From Candidatus Sphingobacterium stercoripullorum (GTDB taxonomy: Bacteria > Bacteroidota > Bacteroidia > Sphingobacteriales > Sphingobacteriaceae), in contig DXEZ01000073.1 of NCBI GenBank assembly GCA_019114715.1, positions 1 through 5,829 on the forward strand: DNA of 5,829 bases. The letters are read 5' to 3'. The notes beneath the pieces were generated by a model. The model ran no database searches. It was not told the origin of the DNA and worked only from the letters and a program-made list of their open reading frames with translations. A program made the translations under genes and the position numbers. Below are positions 5,642-5,829 of the stretch, in pieces. Within the stretch, counting starts at the first letter, position 1. Each line of letters starts with the position of its first letter.

Positions 5642-5673
5642 TTTGTTTAATTAAAAACTGTTTTATACCTTTG
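5642..5673 (+). promoter_or_regulatory. Bacteroidota-type promoter, copy 1 (TTTG-N20-TACCTTTG)
   Basis: TTTG at 5642-5645 and TACCTTTG at 5666-5673 are separated by 20 nt, a full match to the -33/-7 architecture of primary-sigma promoters in this phylum. Transcription would start near 5678-5681 and run rightwards. The spacer is AT-rich. This is the better-supported kind of promoter in the window because both elements and the spacing are present. Confidence 0.75.
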
Positions 5674-5829
5674 CAGTCCCTTCAGACGGAAGTGGTTTTA
5701 AAAAAGTGTTGACATTTTGTTGTTTTTCGGTTGTTTGGTTTAGTTGCGGCAGGTTAGAAAAAGAAAAACAAAAAAAGATTTGGAAATATAAAATATCTTT
5801 TTTACCTTTGCAGTCCCTTCAGGCGGAAG
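5666..5829 (+). repeat. Pair of 27-nt direct repeats spanning -7 element and early transcript
   Basis: The segments 5666-5692 and 5803-5829 match at 26 of 27 positions (A versus G at 5685/5822), 137 nt apart. Each begins with TACCTTTGCAGTCCCTTC and ends in CGGAAG. The similarity covers the -7 element and about 19 nt downstream, whereas the 20-nt spacers upstream differ apart from being AT-rich. In RNA, CUUC and GAAG can pair around a 5-nt loop that contains the single variable base. Copy 2 touches the window edge and may extend further. Confidence 0.85.
5779..5810 (+). promoter_or_regulatory. Bacteroidota-type promoter, copy 2 (TTTG-N20-TACCTTTG)
   Basis: TTTG at 5779-5782 and TACCTTTG at 5803-5810 are again exactly 20 nt apart. 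A purine and A-rich tract (about 5757-5778) lies immediately upstream, where an UP-like element would sit. The pairing with copy 1 and this tract suggest strong expression of a gene beyond the right edge, perhaps a stable RNA or ribosomal operon; that gene is not visible. Confidence 0.75.

Noticed and set aside
5709..5714. TTGACA, a perfect E. coli-type -35 hexamer.
   Set aside because: No TATAAT-like hexamer lies about 17 nt downstream, and the neighbouring promoters follow the Bacteroidota TTTG/TAnnTTTG pattern.
5706..5829. Open frame from GTG at 5706 running off the right edge (41 codons), with a hydrophobic start and a Cys that faintly resembles a lipobox.
   Set aside because: It reads straight through the second promoter copy, whose repeat with copy 1 is better explained as regulatory DNA. 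Composition is that of AT-rich non-coding sequence, and the Cys context (Trp-Phe-Ser-Cys) is a poor lipobox.
1..5829. Search by eye for CRISPR arrays, tRNA or rRNA genes, insertion sequences, integrase sites and frameshifted genes.
   Set aside because: No regularly spaced repeats, no cloverleaf or rRNA segments, no transposase or terminal repeats, and all coding frames are intact apart from the left-edge fragment.

Overview
The window reads as AT-rich chromosomal DNA of a Bacteroidota bacterium. Three things point there: a serine palmitoyltransferase closely resembling my recollection of the Sphingobacterium enzyme, promoter elements matching the Bacteroidota -7 consensus TAnnTTTG (two with a TTTG -33 element 20 nt upstream), and start codons with little or no Shine-Dalgarno sequence. 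Sphingolipid production fits Sphingobacteriales, Cytophagales or relatives; I cannot resolve the order.

Layout. Positions 1-173 hold the 3' end of a 2-oxo acid dehydrogenase E2 gene. A convergent gene on the minus strand, smpB (340-792), encodes the tmRNA-binding protein of trans-translation; a hairpin between the two is probably a shared terminator. The 331-nt spacer 793-1123 is a divergent promoter region with candidate -7 elements for smpB and for the operon on the right, two of them inside a 13-nt inverted repeat. A tightly packed five-gene plus-strand operon follows (1124-5588). The last 241 nt hold a possible terminator and two promoter elements with the same 27-nt core, probably driving a strongly expressed gene beyond the window.

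The operon looks like a cassette for making a phosphosphingolipid. Serine palmitoyltransferase condenses serine with an acyl-CoA to 3-ketosphinganine. A GNAT-like protein is the likely N-acyltransferase (bacterial ceramide synthase). An extended SDR protein is the likely keto reductase yielding dihydroceramide. A membrane CDP-alcohol phosphotransferase is a candidate for adding the phospho-head group. A small GtrA-like four-helix membrane protein may move a lipid or lipid-linked sugar across the inner membrane. Only the first assignment is secure from sequence alone; the next two rest on fold plus context, and the last two have clear families but unknown substrates. The most interesting points are the pathway-ordered cassette, the atypical active-site motif of the CDP-alcohol transferase, the GtrA partner, and the paired promoters at the right edge.
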